Shown here piece after piece: positions 42,190 to 52,738 of a stretch of 58,275 nt of DNA. Position 1 is the stretch's first letter. Each line of letters starts with the position of its first letter. The notes under the pieces are model-generated. The model was not told the DNA's origin and made no database searches. It saw nothing but the letters and a program-made list of their open reading frames with translations. This stretch comes from Actinomycetota bacterium (GTDB lineage: Bacteria; Actinomycetota; Thermoleophilia; Solirubrobacterales; 70-9): NCBI GenBank assembly GCA_018268575.1, contig JAFDWF010000106.1:1-58275 (forward strand). The letters are read 5' to 3'. The translations under genes were made by a program, and so were the position numbers.

Positions 42190-42700
42190 GGGTGTTCGAA
42201 AGGGTCGTGGTTCGTGATGGGACGGCTGGGGGACGGAGCCGTCGCCGGCTGGCGCCCGATGCCGAAAGGGACGCGGCCTTCTCGGAGGCGACCCTGGCAG
42301 GCTGTGGCCGCCTCCGAGAAGGCCGGGCCATGGGGGAGCGGCAGAGGGTCCTACGCTCCGCTGTTCCTTATGCCGGGATGGTGGGCATAAGGAACAGCGG
42401 AGGGAGGGTGCCGCGGAGTCCGTGAGGAAGACGCCGGGAAGTGCGCGGGTGACGTGAGGGAGACGTCACGGGTCCCACGCTTCCCCACGGTCACTCCGTC
42501 GCTCGACCGGTCAGGGACCTGTGTGTGGAGTTTCGGTCGCCGTGGGACCGAAACTCCACACAGACGCCCTTGAGCGATGCACCCGTCCCTGCGCCGGCTT
42601 CCTCCCGAAGACCTCCCGGGACGCCTGAGCTCCGATCGGTCCGGCCTGAACCACCTCAGGCCCGAACCCCCGGCCCAAGCCGCTCCGCCCCGCACCTCTA
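42190..42700 (-). repeat. Long mosaic intergenic repeat, copy D
   Basis: 42225-42440 is a close reverse complement of 6700-6915 in copy A, including the alpha hairpin at 42274-42325 and the beta hairpin at 42356-42402 (19-bp stem). The GTGAGGAAGACGCCGGGAAG block lies at 42422-42470. The next module is a 17-bp perfect hairpin, TGTGTGGAGTTTCGGTC (42522-42538 with 42546-42562), shared only with copy E. The GTCCCTGCGCCGG and GGCCTGAACCACCTCAGGCC end follows. No gene between 42112 and 42705. Confidence 0.85.
42356..42402. repeat. 19-bp stem-loop within repeat D, variant of 6739-6785
   Basis: The outer arm CTCCGCTGTTCCTTATG is the same as in copy A. The inner part is CC/GG with a nine-base loop instead of CGCCC/GGGCG with GTG. 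The pairing is preserved despite sequence change, i.e. covariation. Confidence 0.75.
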
Positions 42701-42705
42701 CCCGC

Positions 42706-43740
42706 TTAAGGCGTGAGGACGATCTTCAGCGCTTCGTGACGGTTGAAGATCGCGTAGGCCTCGGGGGCGTCCTCCAGCGGCATGTGGTGGGTGACCAGGG
42801 GGGTCGGGTCGAGCTGGCCGGTGGCGAGCATCGAGAGGACCGCGTCGAAGTGGGCGATCACGTTGGCCTGGCCGCCGCGCAGGGAGATCGACTTGAGCCA
42901 GAGCAGGCCCATGTGGACCTGGGTGCGCTCCGCGTAGACCCCGATGCACTGGACGCGGCCGTTGTCGCGGGTGATGCGCAGGGCGGTCTCGAGGACGTCG
43001 GCGTGACCGACGCAGTCGATCGTCGCGTCGACGCCGCCGCGGCCGTCGGCGAAGGCGCGGACCTCGGCTTTCAGGTCTTGCTCGGCGAAGTTGACGGGCG
43101 TGGCGCCGAAGGACTTGGCGACGGCCAGTCGTTCCTCGACCGAGTCGATCGCCAAGACCCGGGCGCCGGCGAGCTTGGCGATCTGCACCGCGCAGAGGCC
43201 GACCGGGCCGAGGCCGATGATCGCGACCGTTTCGCCGGCCCGGACCTCGGCCGCCTGGACGCCACCGTAGGCAGTCCCCATCACGTCGCCGGCGAAGAGC
43301 GCGACGTCATCGTCGAGGTCGTCGGGAACCTGCCGCAGGGTGAGGTTCGCGTAGGGGATGAGCGCGTACTGCGCCTGGGTCCCCTGCAGCGAGCCCATCG
43401 TCTTGCCGAGCCCGAAGCTGCGTGCTTTGACGCACCGGTGGTACTCGCCGCGCAGGCAGTGAAAGCAGATCCCACAGGCGCTCACGAAGGCGCCCGCGGC
43501 CCGGTCGCCGACCGCCACCCGGGTGACCGCGTCGCCGGCTTCGACCACGGTGCCGACGTACTCGTGGCCGATCGTGAAGCCCGGTTCGATCGGCAGGCGA
43601 CCGCGGTAGACGTGCAGGTCCGACCCGCACACGCCGCACGCCTCGATCTTCATCACGACGTCCTGCGGGTCCTCGAGCCGCGGCATCGGCCGCTCCTCGA
43701 CGCTGACCTGCTCGGGACCCTGAAAAGTGAGTGCCTTCAC
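42706..43740 (-). CDS. Zinc-dependent alcohol dehydrogenase (MDR family)
   Basis: 344 residues from GTG 43740 (VKALTFQGPEQV), with GGGGGATGAG upstream. An in-frame ATG at 43752, only three bases from the operator, would add four residues. Catalytic zinc ligands are in EACGVCGSDLHVYRG (Cys35) and IGHEYVG (His59). The structural zinc motif CGICFHCLRGEYHRC spans Cys89-Cys103. The nucleotide-binding strand is VAIIGLGPVGLCAVQIAKLAGARVLAID. It oxidises an alcohol or reduces a carbonyl; the substrate is unknown. Divergent from the CoA-transferase gene, sharing operator 3. Confidence 0.92.
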   Translation of the reverse strand: MKALTFQGPEQVSVEERPMPRLEDPQDVVMKIEACGVCGSDLHVYRGRLPIEPGFTIGHEYVGTVVEAGDAVTRVAVGDRAAGAFVSACGICFHCLRGEYHRCVKARSFGLGKTMGSLQGTQAQYALIPYANLTLRQVPDDLDDDVALFAGDVMGTAYGGVQAAEVRAGETVAIIGLGPVGLCAVQIAKLAGARVLAIDSVEERLAVAKSFGATPVNFAEQDLKAEVRAFADGRGGVDATIDCVGHADVLETALRITRDNGRVQCIGVYAERTQVHMGLLWLKSISLRGGQANVIAHFDAVLSMLATGQLDPTPLVTHHMPLEDAPEAYAIFNRHEALKIVLTP

Positions 43741-43754
43741 CTCATCCCCCATTC

Positions 43755-43774
43755 CATATCGACTGGTCGATATG
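43755..43774. promoter_or_regulatory. Operator 3, perfect copy of the regulon palindrome
   Basis: CATATCGACTGGTCGATATG has eight-base arms in perfect inverted symmetry around CTGG. It is the only candidate control element in the 51-base gap between the divergent alcohol dehydrogenase and CoA-transferase genes, so one bound repressor could control both. The mRNAs must be leaderless or nearly so. Confidence 0.8.
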
Positions 43775-43791
43775 ATAGATCGAACCTGCCT

Positions 43792-45060
43792 GTGGCGCCA
43801 CTCTCGGTTCCATCTGAATCAGTCGAGGCCGCCGTCGCGGCGGGCCCGCCGATCCTCTCCGACCTCCGCGTGGTCGAGGGCTCGGCGTTCGTCGCCGCGC
43901 CGCTGGGCGGGATGACGCTGGCCCAGCTCGGCGCCGACGTGATCCGCTTCGACCAGTTGGGCGGCGGCATCGACTACGGACGCTGGCCCTTGGCCCCGAA
44001 CGGCCGCAGCCTCTACTGGGCGGGCCTGAACAAGGGGAAGCGCTCGATCCAGCTCGACCTCCGAAGGGAGGAGGGCCGTGAGCTCGCCGCCGCCCTGATC
44101 GCCGCGCCAGGACCCGGCGGTGGCCTCTTCCTGACCAACTTCCCGCCGCGCGGCTGGCTCGACTACGAGCGCCTGCGGGAGCGTCGCGACGACCTGATCA
44201 TGCTGGCCTTGGAGGGCGAACCGGATGGCGGCAGCGCCCTCGACTACACCGTCAACTCCGCCTCCGGGTTTCCCCTGGCGAGCGGGCCGCGCGACCTGGC
44301 GGGCCCGCTCAACAGCTTGCTGCCGAGCTGGGACCTCGTCGCGGGGGGCATGGCCGCGGTCGGCATCTTGGCCGCCGAGCGCCGGCGGGCGAGGAGCGGG
44401 GAGGGGGAGCTGATCCGACTGGCGCTCTCCGACGTCGCCTTCGCCACCGTCGGCAACCTCGGTCGCATCGCCGAGGCGGCGCTCGATCCGGCCGAGCCGC
44501 GCCGCGACGGCAACCACGTCTACGGCGCGTTCGGCCACGACTTCGAGACCCGCGACGGCCGCAACGTGATGGTCGTCGCGATCAGCCACCGACAGTGGGT
44601 GGCGCTGCGCGAGGCGACCGGGATCGCCGGGCGCTGCGTCGGCATCGAGCTCGCGAGCGCCGCGGATCTCGACACCGAGTCCGGCCGCTACGCCGCCCGC
44701 GACCTGATCGCCGCCGTCCTGCGCCCGTGGTTCGCGGAGCGCGATCTGGCGACGGTGCGCGAGCAGTTCGCCGGGACCGGCGTCTGCTGGGGCCCCTACC
44801 AGACCTTCCGCCAGCTGCTCGAGGAGGACCCCCGTTGCTCGACCGCCAACCCGATGTTCGAAGCGGTCGAGCAGCCCGGCGTCGGCACCTACCCGATGCC
44901 CGGCTCGCCGCTCCGCTTCGCGGCGGCCGGGCGGGCCGCGGTCAAGCCGGCTCCGGCGCTGGGCGAGCACACCGAGGAGATCCTCGCCGAGATCCTCGGG
45001 CTGAGCGCCGGCGAGGTCGGCCGCCTGCACGACACCGGAGTCGTCGCCGGCCCGCAGTAG
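43792..45060 (+). CDS. CaiB/BaiF family (class III) CoA-transferase
   Basis: 422 residues from GTG 43792, 18 bases after operator 3. The frame is open far upstream but runs through repeat D and antisense of the dehydrogenase, so the long version is not real. Family features: LRVVEGSAFVAAPLGGMTLAQLGADVIRFD, WAGLNKGKRSIQLDLR, DYTVNSASGFPLASGP and SAGEVGRLHDTGVV. The YTVN...GFP...GP segment recalls 2-methylfumaryl-CoA isomerase (Mct) rather than formyl-CoA transferase; this is tentative. It moves CoA between acids or within one. The catalytic Asp of formyl-CoA transferases cannot be placed with certainty. Confidence 0.85.
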   Translation: MAPLSVPSESVEAAVAAGPPILSDLRVVEGSAFVAAPLGGMTLAQLGADVIRFDQLGGGIDYGRWPLAPNGRSLYWAGLNKGKRSIQLDLRREEGRELAAALIAAPGPGGGLFLTNFPPRGWLDYERLRERRDDLIMLALEGEPDGGSALDYTVNSASGFPLASGPRDLAGPLNSLLPSWDLVAGGMAAVGILAAERRRARSGEGELIRLALSDVAFATVGNLGRIAEAALDPAEPRRDGNHVYGAFGHDFETRDGRNVMVVAISHRQWVALREATGIAGRCVGIELASAADLDTESGRYAARDLIAAVLRPWFAERDLATVREQFAGTGVCWGPYQTFRQLLEEDPRCSTANPMFEAVEQPGVGTYPMPGSPLRFAAAGRAAVKPAPALGEHTEEILAEILGLSAGEVGRLHDTGVVAGPQ

Positions 45061-45100
45061 CGCCGTCGGCGGAGACCCCGTCGCCGCCGACTTCGCCGCC

Positions 45101-45151
45101 TTGCCGCAGGCGCCGGGGGGCTGGTAGGATCTAAACCGATCAGCCGGTATT
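45101..45151 (+). promoter_or_regulatory. Promoter and operator 4 (acetoacetyl-CoA synthetase gene)
   Basis: TTGCCG (45101-45106), 18-bp spacer, TAGGAT (45125-45130), then TAAACCGA-TCAG-CCGGTATT at 45132-45151, an inverted-orientation copy of the operator. It follows the -10 directly, as at operators 1 and 2. Confidence 0.7.
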
Positions 45152-45217
45152 AGACTTAGGAGACCCGTCGCGGGCGCCTCGCTCGTCGCCGACGCGGTCG
45201 AGGGGAGGGATCGAAGG

Positions 45218-47224
45218 ATGGACCTTTCGCCGGGCCCGACGGAGGCGATCTGGCAGCCATCGCCGGAGCGGGTCGAGCGGGCTCGACTCACCCGATTCAC
45301 GGCCTGGCTCGCCGCCGAGCGGGGCCTGCGCTTCGACACCTACCAGCAGCTCTGGCAGTGGTCGGTCGACGATCTGGACGGCTTCTGGCGGGCGATCTGG
45401 GACTTCTTCGAGGTGCGGGCCGACGGCGACCCCGAGCCGGTCCTCGGCTCGCGCCGGATGCCTGGCGCCGAGTGGTTCCCGAAGGCCCGCCTCAGCTATC
45501 CCGAGCACGTCTTCGCCGGCAAGGAGGACGCGGCGACCGCGATCGTCCACGCCTCCGAGCTGCGCCCCCTCACCGAGCTGAGCTGGGGCGAGCTGCGCGT
45601 GCAGGTCGCCGCTGCCGCCGCCGCGCTGCGCGCGCTCGGGGTCGGCGAGGGCGATCGCGTCGTCGCCTACCTGCCCAACGTGCCGGAGGCGGTGGTCGCC
45701 TTCCTCGCCAGCGCCTCGCTCGGCGCCATCTGGTCCTCGTCCTCGCCGGATTTCGGCGCCGCCAGCGTGGTCGACCGCTTCGCCCAGATCGAGCCCAAGG
45801 TGATGTTCGCGGTCGACGGCTACCGCTACGGCGGCAAGGACTTCGATCGCCGCGAGACCGTCGCGGCGCTTCGCCAGGCGCTGCCGAGCCTCGAGCGGAC
45901 CGTCCTCCTTCCCTACCTCGACCCGGCGGGCGGCGCTGGCGCGCCGGCCGGCACGACGACCTGGGGCTCCTTCCTCGGCTCGGGCGCGGGCGCCGAGCTC
46001 GAGTTCGCCCGGGTGCCCTTCGATCACCCGCTCTGGATCCTCTACTCCTCGGGCACCACGGGGCTGCCGAAGGCGATCGTCCAAGGCCACGGCGGCATCC
46101 TGATCGAGCACTTGAAGCAGCTCGACCTCCATCTCGACGCCCAGCCCGGCGACCGCCTCTTCTGGTTCACGACGACCGGCTGGATGATGTGGAACTTCCT
46201 CGTCTCGGGCCTTCTTACCGAGGCGGCGATCGTGCTCTACGACGGCAACCCCGGCCATCCCGACATGGAGACGCTGTGGGAGCTCGCCGAGCGGGCGGGA
46301 GTCACCACCTTCGGCACCTCGGCTGCCTTTCTCGGTGCCTGCGCGAAGGCGGGCGTTCGGCCCCGCGCCGGGCGCGAGCTGGCCGCCCTGCGCGCCGTCG
46401 GCTCGACCGGCTCGCCGCTCTCCCCGGAGGGGTTCGACTGGGTCTACGAGCAGCTCGGCCCCGACCTGCTGCTGTTCTCCACCTCGGGCGGCACCGACCT
46501 CTGCACGGCGCTGGTCGGCGGCGCCACCGTGCTGCCGGTCTACCGCGGCGAGATCCAGGCCCGTTCCCTGGCCGCCGCGGTCGAGGCCTGGGACGAGGAG
46601 GGCAAGCCGTTGGTCGGCGCGGTCGGCGAGCTGGTCGTCACCGAGCCGATCCCCTCGATGCCGATCTGCTTCTGGAACGACGCGGACGGATCGCGTTACC
46701 GCGAGGCCTACTTCGAGATGTTCCCGGGCGCCTGGCGCCACGGCGACTGGATCGAGTTCACCGAGCGCGGCGGCGCGATCATCCACGGCCGCTCCGACTC
46801 GACCATCAACCGCGGCGGCATCCGCATGGGGACCGCGGAAATCTACCGCGCGGTGCTGACGATCGAGGCGGTCACCGACGCCCTGGCGGTCGATCTCCCC
46901 CGGCCGGGAACCGAAGGTTGGCTGCCGCTCTTCTTGGTGCTGCGCGACGGCGTCGAGCTCGACGACGGGCTGCGCGCGGAGGTCGCCCGGCTGGTGCGCG
47001 AGCGCTGCTCGCCCCGCCACGTGCCCGACCGCATCTACCAGGTCGCCGAGATCCCGCGCACCCTCTCGGGAAAGATCCTCGAGGTGCCGGTGAAGCGGAT
47101 CCTGATGGGGACGCCGGTCGAGGCGGCGGCGAGCCGCGGCTCGCTCGCAAACCCCGCGGCGCTGGACTGGTTCGTCGACCTGGCCGAGCAGCTTCAGACC
47201 GAAGCCGCGGACGGGGCGAGCTGA
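45218..47224 (+). CDS. Acetoacetyl-CoA synthetase (acetoacetate-CoA ligase)
   Basis: 668 residues, normal length. An N-terminal AACS-specific region contains WQPSPERVERARLTRF, LWQWSVDDLDGFWRAIWDFF and WFPKARLSYPEHVF. The adenylation motif ILYSSGTTGLPKAIVQGHGG lies at residues 274-293, and TTTGWMMWNFLVSGLL and SGGTDLCTALVGG follow. The C-terminal catalytic lysine is in RTLSGKILEVPVK (Lys619). It converts acetoacetate, CoA and ATP to acetoacetyl-CoA. Acetoacetate is the second product of the BKACE enzyme of this regulon, so the two steps join naturally. Confidence 0.95.
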   Translation: MDLSPGPTEAIWQPSPERVERARLTRFTAWLAAERGLRFDTYQQLWQWSVDDLDGFWRAIWDFFEVRADGDPEPVLGSRRMPGAEWFPKARLSYPEHVFAGKEDAATAIVHASELRPLTELSWGELRVQVAAAAAALRALGVGEGDRVVAYLPNVPEAVVAFLASASLGAIWSSSSPDFGAASVVDRFAQIEPKVMFAVDGYRYGGKDFDRRETVAALRQALPSLERTVLLPYLDPAGGAGAPAGTTTWGSFLGSGAGAELEFARVPFDHPLWILYSSGTTGLPKAIVQGHGGILIEHLKQLDLHLDAQPGDRLFWFTTTGWMMWNFLVSGLLTEAAIVLYDGNPGHPDMETLWELAERAGVTTFGTSAAFLGACAKAGVRPRAGRELAALRAVGSTGSPLSPEGFDWVYEQLGPDLLLFSTSGGTDLCTALVGGATVLPVYRGEIQARSLAAAVEAWDEEGKPLVGAVGELVVTEPIPSMPICFWNDADGSRYREAYFEMFPGAWRHGDWIEFTERGGAIIHGRSDSTINRGGIRMGTAEIYRAVLTIEAVTDALAVDLPRPGTEGWLPLFLVLRDGVELDDGLRAEVARLVRERCSPRHVPDRIYQVAEIPRTLSGKILEVPVKRILMGTPVEAAASRGSLANPAALDWFVDLAEQLQTEAADGAS

Positions 47225-47258
47225 GACGAAGGCTCTTCCCCGCCCTTGACCGAGCGGT

Positions 47259-47281
47259 TAATCTACCGATCAGTCGATATG
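47259..47281 (+). promoter_or_regulatory. Operator 5 with -10-like element (hydantoinase operon)
   Basis: TCTACCGA-TCAG-TCGATATG (47262-47281) overlaps TAATCT (47259-47264). The -35 is poor at normal spacing; TTGACC at 47246-47251 is too close to that -10. Despite the uncertain promoter, the operator match is clear. The start codon is at 47324. Confidence 0.65.
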
Positions 47282-47323
47282 CAAAAGCCGTAGTCGCGAC
47301 ACCGAAGGAGAGCGGACGGAGCC

Positions 47324-49432
47324 ATGCGATGCGCAATCGATACGGGCGGCACCTTCACCGACCTCGCCCTCGAGCACGCGGGGGAGCTCCGGATCTTCAA
47401 GCGCTCGACCACCCCCGCCAACCCGATCGAAGGGATCCTCGACGTCCTCGGCCGGGCCGCCGCGGGCCTCGGGACCGATCGCGCGAGCCTGCTCGGCGAG
47501 ATCACGATGCTGATCCACGGCACCACCCGCGCGACCAACGCCGTGCTGACCGGCGGCACCGCGAAGACCGCCCTGATCACGACGCTCGGCCACCGCGACG
47601 CCCTGCTGCTGCGCGAAGGCGGTCGGCTGCGCTCCTTCGACTGGAGCGAGGAGTACCCGGAGCCCTACATCCCGCGGGCGCTCACCTTCGAGGCCCGCGA
47701 GCGGATCGACGCCCAGGGCCAGGTCCTGCGCGAGCTCGACGAGGCGCGGCTGCTCGCCGATCTGGACCGACTGGCCGAGCTGGAGGTCGAGGCGATCGCC
47801 GTCTGCCTCCTCTGGTCGATCGTCAATCCGGTCCACGAGGAGCGGATCGGCGAGCTGATCGCCGCGCGTCTGCCGGGGACGCCGTACACCCTCTCCCACG
47901 CCCTCAACCCGACCCTGCGCGAGTACCGGCGCACCTCCTCGGCGGCGATCGACGCCTCGCTGAAGCCGCTGATGTCGAGCTACCTGACCAACCTCGAGAG
48001 CGCCCTGCGGGAGGCCGGCTTCGGCGGCGAGCTGCTGCTGATCTCGACCAGCGGCGGCCTCATGCACGCCCGCGAAGCGGCGGAGCGGCCGATCACCTCG
48101 ATCAACTCCGGGCCGGCGATGGCGCCGGTCGCCGGCCGCCACTTCGCCGCCGCCCACCTCGACGGCGCCGACGCGATCGTCGCCGACACCGGCGGCACCA
48201 GCTACGACGTCTCCGTCGTCCGCGGGGGCCGCATCCCGATGTCCCGGGAGACCTGGCTGGGCGAGCCGCTGACCGGCCACATCACCGGCTTCCCGGCGAT
48301 CGACGTGAAGAGCATCGGCGCCGGTGGCGGCAGCATCGCCTGGATCGACGACGGCGGGCTGCTCCACGTCGGGCCGCAGAGCGCCGGCGCCGACCCCGGC
48401 CCGGCCGCCTACGGCCGCGGCGGGACCCGCCCGACGACCACCGATGCCTGCCTGGTCCTCGGCTACCTCGACCCCGATCGCTTCCTCGGCGGCGAGATGC
48501 GGCTCGACCCCGAGCGGGCGCGCCAGGCGATCGCTCGCGACATCGCCGAGCCGCTCGCCCTCGACCTCGAGGAGGCGGCGGCGGCGATCATGGCGCTGGC
48601 GACCGAGCAGATGGTCCAGGCGATCGACGAGATCACCGTCGACGCCGGCATCGATCCGCGCCGCGCGGTCCTCGTCGGCGGCGGCGGCGCGGCGGGCCTG
48701 AACAGCAGCGCGATCATGCGCCGGCTCGGCTGCGAGGCGCTGGTGATCCCCGAGGCCGGTGCGGCGCTGAGCGCCGTCGGCGCGCTGATGGCGGACCTGA
48801 GCGCCGACTTCGCCCAGGCCTGCTTCACCTCGACCGACGTCTTCGACGCCGAGCGCGTCGACGGCGTGATCGAGGCGCTGCGGGCGCGCTGCCGGGACTT
48901 CGCCGCGAGTGTCGGCAGCGCCGACGACCAGATCGAGCTGATCGCCGAGGCGCGGCTGCTGCGCCAGGTCTGGCAGATCGACGTGCCGGTGACGGTCGAG
49001 CGGTTCGGCGCCGACCGGGGCGCGGTCGACGCCTTCGTGGCCGACTTCCGGCGCCTGCACGACGAGATCTTCGCGGTGCTCGACGAGGAGTCGCCGGTCG
49101 AAATCGTCGCCCTGCGGGCGCGGGTCACGTGCGCGCTCGACGGTCGCGCCAGCGGCCGCTTCGCCGGCGCCTCGGCGGCGGTCGCCAACCAGCGGGAGGC
49201 CTACTTCTCCGGCCGCGGCTGGATGACCGCGAGCGTGCGCCCGTTACGGGCGCTCGAGCCCGGCAGCGCGCTCGCCGGCCCGGCCCTGATCGAATCCCCA
49301 CTGAGCACGATCGTGGTCGAGCCGGGCACGGTCGCCGTCTGGCAGCCCGAGAGCGGCCTGGTCATCACCCCGGCGGAGCAGTCCGACAGCGACGAGGAGG
49401 AGCGGCATGACGTCGACGCAGTCAGCAACTGA
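47324..49432 (+). CDS. HyuA-type hydantoinase/oxoprolinase family protein (ATP-dependent subunit)
   Basis: 702 residues; GAAGGAGAGCGG precedes the ATG. N-terminal ASKHA-type IDTGGTFTD (residues 5-13) and LIHGTTRATNAVL lead to VADTGGTSYDVSVV, SIGAGGGSIAWID and GPQSAGADPGPAAYGRGG, with VGGGGAAGLNSSAIMRRLG and the C-terminal beta-rich region. The family hydrolyses cyclic amides (N-methylhydantoin, 5-oxoproline) or carboxylates ketones (acetone, acetophenone) using ATP. It overlaps hyuB-like by 26 bases. Because acetoacetyl-CoA synthetase is nearby, an acetone-carboxylase-like role was considered, but no gamma subunit is present. Confidence 0.9.
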   Translation: MRCAIDTGGTFTDLALEHAGELRIFKRSTTPANPIEGILDVLGRAAAGLGTDRASLLGEITMLIHGTTRATNAVLTGGTAKTALITTLGHRDALLLREGGRLRSFDWSEEYPEPYIPRALTFEARERIDAQGQVLRELDEARLLADLDRLAELEVEAIAVCLLWSIVNPVHEERIGELIAARLPGTPYTLSHALNPTLREYRRTSSAAIDASLKPLMSSYLTNLESALREAGFGGELLLISTSGGLMHAREAAERPITSINSGPAMAPVAGRHFAAAHLDGADAIVADTGGTSYDVSVVRGGRIPMSRETWLGEPLTGHITGFPAIDVKSIGAGGGSIAWIDDGGLLHVGPQSAGADPGPAAYGRGGTRPTTTDACLVLGYLDPDRFLGGEMRLDPERARQAIARDIAEPLALDLEEAAAAIMALATEQMVQAIDEITVDAGIDPRRAVLVGGGGAAGLNSSAIMRRLGCEALVIPEAGAALSAVGALMADLSADFAQACFTSTDVFDAERVDGVIEALRARCRDFAASVGSADDQIELIAEARLLRQVWQIDVPVTVERFGADRGAVDAFVADFRRLHDEIFAVLDEESPVEIVALRARVTCALDGRASGRFAGASAAVANQREAYFSGRGWMTASVRPLRALEPGSALAGPALIESPLSTIVVEPGTVAVWQPESGLVITPAEQSDSDEEERHDVDAVSN

Positions 49433-51314
49433 AGGGCGCCTGGCGAAGGCCGGCGAGCGGTTCGACCCGATCGCGCTCGCCGTCATCACCAGCCGGGTCC
49501 AGGGCATCGTCCGGCGGATGACCAACACCCTCTTCCGGACCGCCCGCTCCTCGGTCCTGAACACGGCCCGCGACTTCTCCTGCTGCATCGTCACCCGCGA
49601 GCACGAGATGCTTGCCTGTGCCGAGAGCCTGCCGATCCACGTGATGAGCGGCCCCGACATGGTCGCCGCGGCGACCGCGCGGCTGCACCCGAAGTTCCGC
49701 GCCGGGGACGCCTACCTGCACAACTCGCCCTACCACGGCAACTCCCACGCGGGCGACCACTGCATCGTCGTGCCGGTGGTCGACACGGAGGGCGAGCATC
49801 GCTTCACCGCGATCGTCAAAGCGCACATCTCCGACATCGGCAACTCGCAGCCGACCACGTTGTGGGCGAACGCCAAGGACGTCTACAACGAGGGCGCGCT
49901 GATCTTCCCCGGCGTGAAGGTCCAGCGCGACTACGCCGATATCCCCGACATCGTCGAGATGTGCCGGACGCGGATCCGCGTGCCCGACATCTGGTACGGC
50001 GACTATCTCGGCATGATCGGCGCGGCGCGGATCGGCGAGCGCGATCTGCTCGAGCTTGGCGCCGAGCTCGGCTGGGAGCACCTGCACGAGTACACCGCGG
50101 CCTGGTTCGACTACAGCGAGGAGATGATGGCGGCGGCGATCCGGCGGATGCCGGCGGGACGGGTGGAAGCTCACAACACGCATGACCCGGTCCCGGCGAA
50201 GGGGGCCGAGGACGGCGTGCCCGTCGCGGTCGCGGTCACCGTCGATCCCGAGGCGGCGCGGATCGAGGTCGACCTGCGCGACAACCCCGACTGCGTTCCC
50301 TGCGGCATCAACCTGACCGAGGCGACCAGTCGCACCGCGGCGATGATCGGCGTCTTCAACTCGCTGCCCAGCCGGGTCCCGACCAACGCGGGCAGCTTTC
50401 GCCGGCTCGACATCCTCCTGCGCGAGAACTGCATCGCCGGGATCCCGCGGCACCCGGTCAGCTGCTCGACCGCGACCACCGGGATCGCCGACCGGGTCGC
50501 CAACGCGACCCAACGGGCGATCGCCGACCTCGGCGAGGGCTTCGGCATGGCCGAGACGGGCACCCTCACGGCGACGGTGGTCGACCTCTTCGGCCACGAT
50601 CCACGGCGCGACGGCGCCCCCTTCGTGAACATGATGATCCTCGGCCTGACCGGGGGCGCCGGCCACTTCCGTGGCGACGGCTGGCTGGTCTCCGGCGAGG
50701 TCGGCGACGGCGGCCTGCAGATGCGCGACTCGACCGAGGTGCTGGAGCTGCTCTATCCGCTCGTCGTCTGGGCGGACCGGGTGACGATCGACACCGGCGG
50801 CCCCGGCCGCCGTCGCGGCGCGCCCAGCTGCTACGTCGAGTACGGGCCGGCCGGGACGCGGATCAGCGGGATGTGGTCGACCGACGGCGCGGTCAACGCC
50901 GCGCTCGGCGCCCGCGGCGCGCATCCCGGGGCGAGGGCGGTGCAGTTCCTGCGCCGCCGCGACGGCTCGGTCAGCCCGCTGCCCGGGATCGGTGAGATCG
51001 ACCTCGCCCCGGGCGAGACGGTGATCGCCAACTCGGCGGCCGGCGCCGGGTACGGGGCGCCTTGGGAGCGCGAGGTGGCGCGGGTCGCGCACGACGTCCG
51101 CGAAGGGCTGGTGAGCCCGGCGCAGGCCCGCGAGGCCTACGGGGTGGTGGTCAGCGACGGGACCCTCGACGAGGAGGCGACCGAGAAGCTGCGCCAGGAG
51201 CTGCGCCGCGTCGCCCCGGCGCCGCCCGCGGAGCTCGATTTCGAGACCGGGCTGCGTGAGATCATCGCCCAGCTCGACGGCTACGCCGGCGGCACCGGCC
51301 TCGGCGGAGAGTGA
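49407..51314 (+). CDS. HyuB-type hydantoinase family protein
   Basis: 635 residues. Family segments are FDPIALAVITSRVQGIVRRMTNTLFRTARSSVLNTARDFSCCI, AGDAYLHNSPYHGNSHAGDHCIV, FPGVKVQRDYADIPDIVEMCR, DLRDNPDCVPCGINLTEATSRTAA, DTGGPGRRRGAPSC and SAAGAGYGAPWEREVARV. It is shorter than acetone carboxylase alpha subunits (about 770), closer to hydantoinase or acetophenone-carboxylase types. It forms a complex with the preceding HyuA-type subunit. First half of a four-gene run ending with two dehydrogenases. Confidence 0.9.
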   Translation: MTSTQSATEGRLAKAGERFDPIALAVITSRVQGIVRRMTNTLFRTARSSVLNTARDFSCCIVTREHEMLACAESLPIHVMSGPDMVAAATARLHPKFRAGDAYLHNSPYHGNSHAGDHCIVVPVVDTEGEHRFTAIVKAHISDIGNSQPTTLWANAKDVYNEGALIFPGVKVQRDYADIPDIVEMCRTRIRVPDIWYGDYLGMIGAARIGERDLLELGAELGWEHLHEYTAAWFDYSEEMMAAAIRRMPAGRVEAHNTHDPVPAKGAEDGVPVAVAVTVDPEAARIEVDLRDNPDCVPCGINLTEATSRTAAMIGVFNSLPSRVPTNAGSFRRLDILLRENCIAGIPRHPVSCSTATTGIADRVANATQRAIADLGEGFGMAETGTLTATVVDLFGHDPRRDGAPFVNMMILGLTGGAGHFRGDGWLVSGEVGDGGLQMRDSTEVLELLYPLVVWADRVTIDTGGPGRRRGAPSCYVEYGPAGTRISGMWSTDGAVNAALGARGAHPGARAVQFLRRRDGSVSPLPGIGEIDLAPGETVIANSAAGAGYGAPWEREVARVAHDVREGLVSPAQAREAYGVVVSDGTLDEEATEKLRQELRRVAPAPPAELDFETGLREIIAQLDGYAGGTGLGGE

Positions 51315-51322
51315 GGACGAAG

Positions 51323-52737
<1,415 letters not shown>

Positions 52738-52738
<1 letters not shown>

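Noticed and set aside
42577..43791. N-terminal extension of the CoA-transferase frame
   Set aside because: The extra ~405 codons lie in repeat D and antisense to a clear alcohol dehydrogenase. The real protein starts after the shared operator.
45358..49410. Plus-strand open frame of 1350 codons
   Set aside because: It is in another frame of acetoacetyl-CoA synthetase and HyuA, crosses their intergenic gap, and its translation is Arg-rich without recognisable motifs.
47324..51314. Acetone carboxylase
   Set aside because: HyuB-type subunit is too short (635 against about 770 residues) and there is no gamma subunit gene. Kept only as a distant alternative because of the nearby acetoacetyl-CoA synthetase and alcohol dehydrogenases.
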